Assembly: GCA_034003745.1 (NCBI GenBank)
Contig: JAVEYA010000101.1
Location: forward strand, 1-7,954
Length of the DNA stretch: 7,954 nucleotides
Reading direction: 5' to 3'
Origin: JAVEYA01 sp034003745
Lineage (GTDB): Bacteria > Bacillota > Peptococcia > DRI-13 > PHAD01
Position 1 is the first letter of the stretch, and each line of letters begins with the position of its first letter. Below the pieces are notes generated by a model that did not search any database, was not told where the DNA came from, and worked only from the letters and a program-made list of their open reading frames with translations. The translations under genes and the position numbers were made by a program. Shown one piece after another: positions 6,340 through 7,954 of this stretch.

Positions 6340-6898
6340 GCTTATCGTTCCCATCTATCTTGGTTTGATTATTATTGTATTGGCCTTTTTTCAAAAATAT
6401 GCCGCCCCGGGTCGATCTGGCTTCGAACACAGTCCAAAAAGCCTCCTTATCCCACTCGTCAATTTCCCGGCGCAGTTGGGGAATACATTTTCTCTGCACA
6501 ATAATTTGCAGAATATAGCGGGCGCCTTCCCGGCCCCGGCCTTCTATGGCCGTAACACCATAACCGCAGGCACGCAGCTGCTCGGTCAGTTCCAGCGGAG
6601 AACGCAGCGTGATTACCTGTACCGTATACACGCCCACCGCCAGTTTTTCTTCGATAAAGCTGCCGACAATATTACCGGTAGCAAAACCCGCTGCATAGAA
6701 CACCAGATTCAACGGCGTATCCAAATTGGCAAAAATTATCCTTAAGGACGCCAGATAAATCAACACCTCAAAGAACCCGATACCGGCGGCATAAAAGCGA
6801 TGGCCTTTGACCAGCATCAGCATCCGCAGCGTCGTCAGCGAGACGTCGATAACCCGTGCAAAGAAAATAAAAAGATATCCGCCAATTAACGTTAACAT
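6332..6898 (-). CDS. UPF0316 family membrane protein (DUF5698 membrane part plus DUF2179)
   Basis: This 188-residue conserved protein has no established function that I know of; B. subtilis YebE belongs to the same family. The N-terminal half is hydrophobic with about three membrane segments (roughly residues 3-25, 35-57 and 62-80), including FIFFARVIDVSLTTLRML, which is characteristic of the family. The soluble half (about 90-168) is the DUF2179 domain, an alpha/beta region also found at the C terminus of YitT-type proteins. A hydrophilic Asn/Lys/Asp-rich tail ends in the overlap with murI. The ribosome site is a G-rich run (GGGGG) about 12 bases upstream, so it is suboptimal. As the first gene of the murI-MBL-rph-rdgB run it is preceded by an AT-rich promoter region. 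A sensory or ligand-binding role is conceivable but unproven. Confidence 0.87.
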   Translation of the reverse strand: MLTLIGGYLFIFFARVIDVSLTTLRMLMLVKGHRFYAAGIGFFEVLIYLASLRIIFANLDTPLNLVFYAAGFATGNIVGSFIEEKLAVGVYTVQVITLRSPLELTEQLRACGYGVTAIEGRGREGARYILQIIVQRKCIPQLRREIDEWDKEAFWTVFEARSTRGGIFLKKGQYNNNQTKIDGNDKHE

Positions 6899-6920
6899 GA
6901 TTTAAGCTATCCCCCACTGC

Positions 6921-6942
6921 TGTAAAAATTTATTGTAAAAAT
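6921..6942. repeat. Direct repeat TGTAAAAAT x2, 13-bp period
   Basis: Identical 9-mers occur at 6921-6929 and 6934-6942 (ATTTTTACA on the coding strand), 23-44 bp before the UPF0316 start codon. They would fall in its leader or overlap its promoter. It could be a tandem protein-binding site or simple AT-rich coincidence. Confidence 0.35.
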
Positions 6943-6952
6943 GCATATCTAA

Positions 6953-6991
6953 TATAGTATAACACGTACAAATATAACTAACTATACTATA
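6953..6991. repeat. Inverted repeat TATAGTATA-N21-TATACTATA
   Basis: Perfect 9-base arms (6953-6961 and 6983-6991) lie in the AT-rich spacer upstream of the UPF0316 gene. Each arm is itself nearly symmetric (TATA-N-TATA) and contains a -10-like hexamer. A second, shorter pair, CACGTA (6963-6968) and TACGTG (7000-7005), is interleaved with it. It may be an operator for a dimeric regulator. The low complexity makes chance a real alternative. Confidence 0.35.
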
Positions 6992-6995
6992 CATA

Positions 6996-7001
6996 ATTAT
7001 A
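6996..7001 (-). promoter_or_regulatory. Candidate -10 element for the UPF0316-murI-MBL-rph-rdgB operon
   Basis: A perfect TATAAT lies on the minus strand just downstream of the amidase hairpin. The hexamer 17 bp upstream (TCACCA) matches TTGACA at only three positions. Other -10-like hexamers follow, including TATACT at 6956-6961 and TATATT at 6951-6956, so the true promoter cannot be fixed by eye. Some promoter is expected here because the hairpin separates this operon from the amidase. Confidence 0.35.
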
Positions 7002-7009
7002 CGTGAAAC

Positions 7010-7034
7010 AGCCGGGAATGGTGAATTCCCGGCT
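7010..7034 (-). terminator. GC-rich hairpin after the amidase gene, probable terminator
   Basis: AGCCGGGAAT (7025-7034 on the minus strand) pairs perfectly with ATTCCCGGCT (7010-7019) around a 5-base loop, giving a 10-bp stem 19 bases after the amidase stop. The following sequence on the minus strand is TGTTTCACG, a poor U-tract, so termination may be inefficient or the hairpin may act as an mRNA 3' stabiliser. On the plus strand it is followed by TTTAAG. Confidence 0.6.
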
Positions 7035-7053
7035 TTAAGCAATCTTTTGAAGT

Positions 7054-7953
7054 TTATCTGAAATAGGCTTCGATTCCGTTATAGATCCCCAGGGCCAGCT
7101 TTTGCCGGAAGGCGTCGGTAGTCAAAAGATTCATCTCGGTTGCATTGGACATAAAGGCCGTCTCTACCAAAATGGACGGAACCAGCGTCTCACGCAATAC
7201 GGCAAAATTTGCCGTCAATACGCCTTGATTGGCTCTCCCGGCTGCCTTGACCAGTTCCTGCTGCACTACGGTAGCCAGTTTTTGCCGGCTTAAAGTCTGT
7301 GCGTAAAGAACGGGATTGCTATAGGGGGCATAATAATAGGTCGTATGGCCGGATAAAGCAGGATTGGGGTTGGAATTGACATGGATGCTGACAAAGATGT
7401 CGGCGCCGGCCGAATTGGCGATAGCGGCCCGGCCCGCCAAAGACAGCGTCGTCTGCCCGCTATGGGTCATGATTACCCGGGCCCCGTTTTGCTGCAGCAT
7501 GCTCATCACTTTATAAGCAAGGTCTATATTGACGTCCTTTTCTTTAAGACCGTTTTTGCCCACTGTGCCGGGGTCCAGCCAGCCTCCGGGCTGAACGCTG
7601 GCATGTCCCGGGTCAATGACGATGATTTTCCCGGCCAGGCCCTTTGCCTGGGCCGCGTTGATTTGTATCCGGGCTGTTTTCTTGGCTTCATCGTAACTGA
7701 CGGACTGAATCGGCGCAAAAACAAACGTTAATTCCACAAAAGCTTTTTGCCCCTGCCCGTATATCTTAATATTCTGCAAACCCAGCCGGCTGTTCGACCC
7801 CTGATAATTACGATCGGTGGGGCCGTCCAGTTCCAGGGTAATCTTATTGCCCGAAGAGGAAATTTTATACTGATTCGAGGTCCATCCTTCCAGCTGCAGA
7901 ATCGGGCGGCCTGCGGAGTCGATAATCTTGATAGTCTTCCCAGGGGCAATCGG
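7054..7953 (-). CDS. N-acetylmuramoyl-L-alanine amidase (Amidase_3 family), C-terminal 299 residues (5' part outside window)
   Basis: This zinc-dependent enzyme cleaves the bond between MurNAc and L-alanine of peptidoglycan. The reading frame is open to the window edge, well beyond a TTG at 7777-7779, so the true start lies outside. The catalytic domain spans about visible residues 108-297. It has zinc ligands His117 (IDPGHA), Glu138 (GLKEKDVN) and His191 (SIHVNS), plus the catalytic Glu264 (ILVETAFMSN), so it should be active. The 107 visible residues before it are beta-rich with no catalytic motif, compatible with an AMIN-like wall-targeting domain; that part is inference. A signal peptide would be expected upstream but cannot be seen. 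The gene ends in a hairpin and is probably a separate transcript from the UPF0316 operon. Roles in cell separation or in sporulation and germination cannot be told apart. Confidence 0.95.
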   Translation of the reverse strand, partial: PIAPGKTIKIIDSAGRPILQLEGWTSNQYKISSSGNKITLELDGPTDRNYQGSNSRLGLQNIKIYGQGQKAFVELTFVFAPIQSVSYDEAKKTARIQINAAQAKGLAGKIIVIDPGHASVQPGGWLDPGTVGKNGLKEKDVNIDLAYKVMSMLQQNGARVIMTHSGQTTLSLAGRAAIANSAGADIFVSIHVNSNPNPALSGHTTYYYAPYSNPVLYAQTLSRQKLATVVQQELVKAAGRANQGVLTANFAVLRETLVPSILVETAFMSNATEMNLLTTDAFRQKLALGIYNGIEAYFR

Positions 7954-7954
7954 G

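Noticed and set aside
7381..7731. Plus-strand frame antisense to the amidase
   Set aside because: The amidase strand carries all zinc ligands and catalytic residues. The antisense frame has no family features.
7777..7779. TTG start codon for the amidase
   Set aside because: The frame stays open and protein-like to the window edge upstream of it, and no ribosome site precedes it, so the gene simply begins outside the window.

Overview
This is a compact housekeeping stretch of a bacterial chromosome in which every gene lies on the minus strand. Reading in the direction of transcription, from high to low coordinates, the order is: an N-acetylmuramoyl-L-alanine amidase (5' part outside the window), a UPF0316/DUF2179 membrane protein, glutamate racemase (murI), a metallo-beta-lactamase-fold hydrolase, RNase PH (rph), an XTP/dITP pyrophosphatase (rdgB type), five tRNA genes (Arg-UCU, His-GUG, Lys-UUU, Leu-UAG, Gly-GCC), trigger factor (tig), clpP, and the first 239 codons of clpX. 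I see no mobile element, CRISPR array, phage gene, riboswitch or rRNA.

The organism is most likely a Bacillota (Firmicutes) member of the Clostridia/Negativicutes type. The tig-clpP-clpX order is typical of clostridia (Bacillus has tig-clpX with clpP elsewhere). The murI...rph-rdgB neighbourhood recalls the Bacillus racE-gerM-rph-rdgB cluster. All five tRNA genes encode their CCA end, and the Shine-Dalgarno sequences in front of clpX, clpP, tig and rph are strong. Assignment below phylum is inference; no 16S gene is present.

Layout. (1) 7054-7953: a secreted or surface cell-wall amidase, followed by a 10-bp GC-rich hairpin. (2) 6899-7053: an AT-rich intergenic region with -10-like hexamers, a 9-bp inverted repeat and a 9-bp direct repeat. 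(3) 3394-6898: a probable five-gene operon (UPF0316, murI, MBL, rph, rdgB) with overlaps or gaps of at most 30 bp, which links peptidoglycan precursor supply, tRNA 3'-end processing and nucleotide-pool cleaning. (4) 2841-3383: a tRNA operon with its own TTGACA/TACTAT promoter and a clear intrinsic terminator. (5) 1-2760: the protein folding and quality-control operon tig-clpP-clpX, with a TATAAT element in front of tig.

No gene here looks novel. The points worth a second look are small and regulatory: a terminator-like hairpin nested inside the tRNA promoter, a 3-nt spacer between tRNA-Arg and tRNA-His, the repeats at 6921-6991, an inverted repeat upstream of tig, a Gly-to-His change in a conserved ClpX motif, and the uncharacterised UPF0316 gene overlapping murI.
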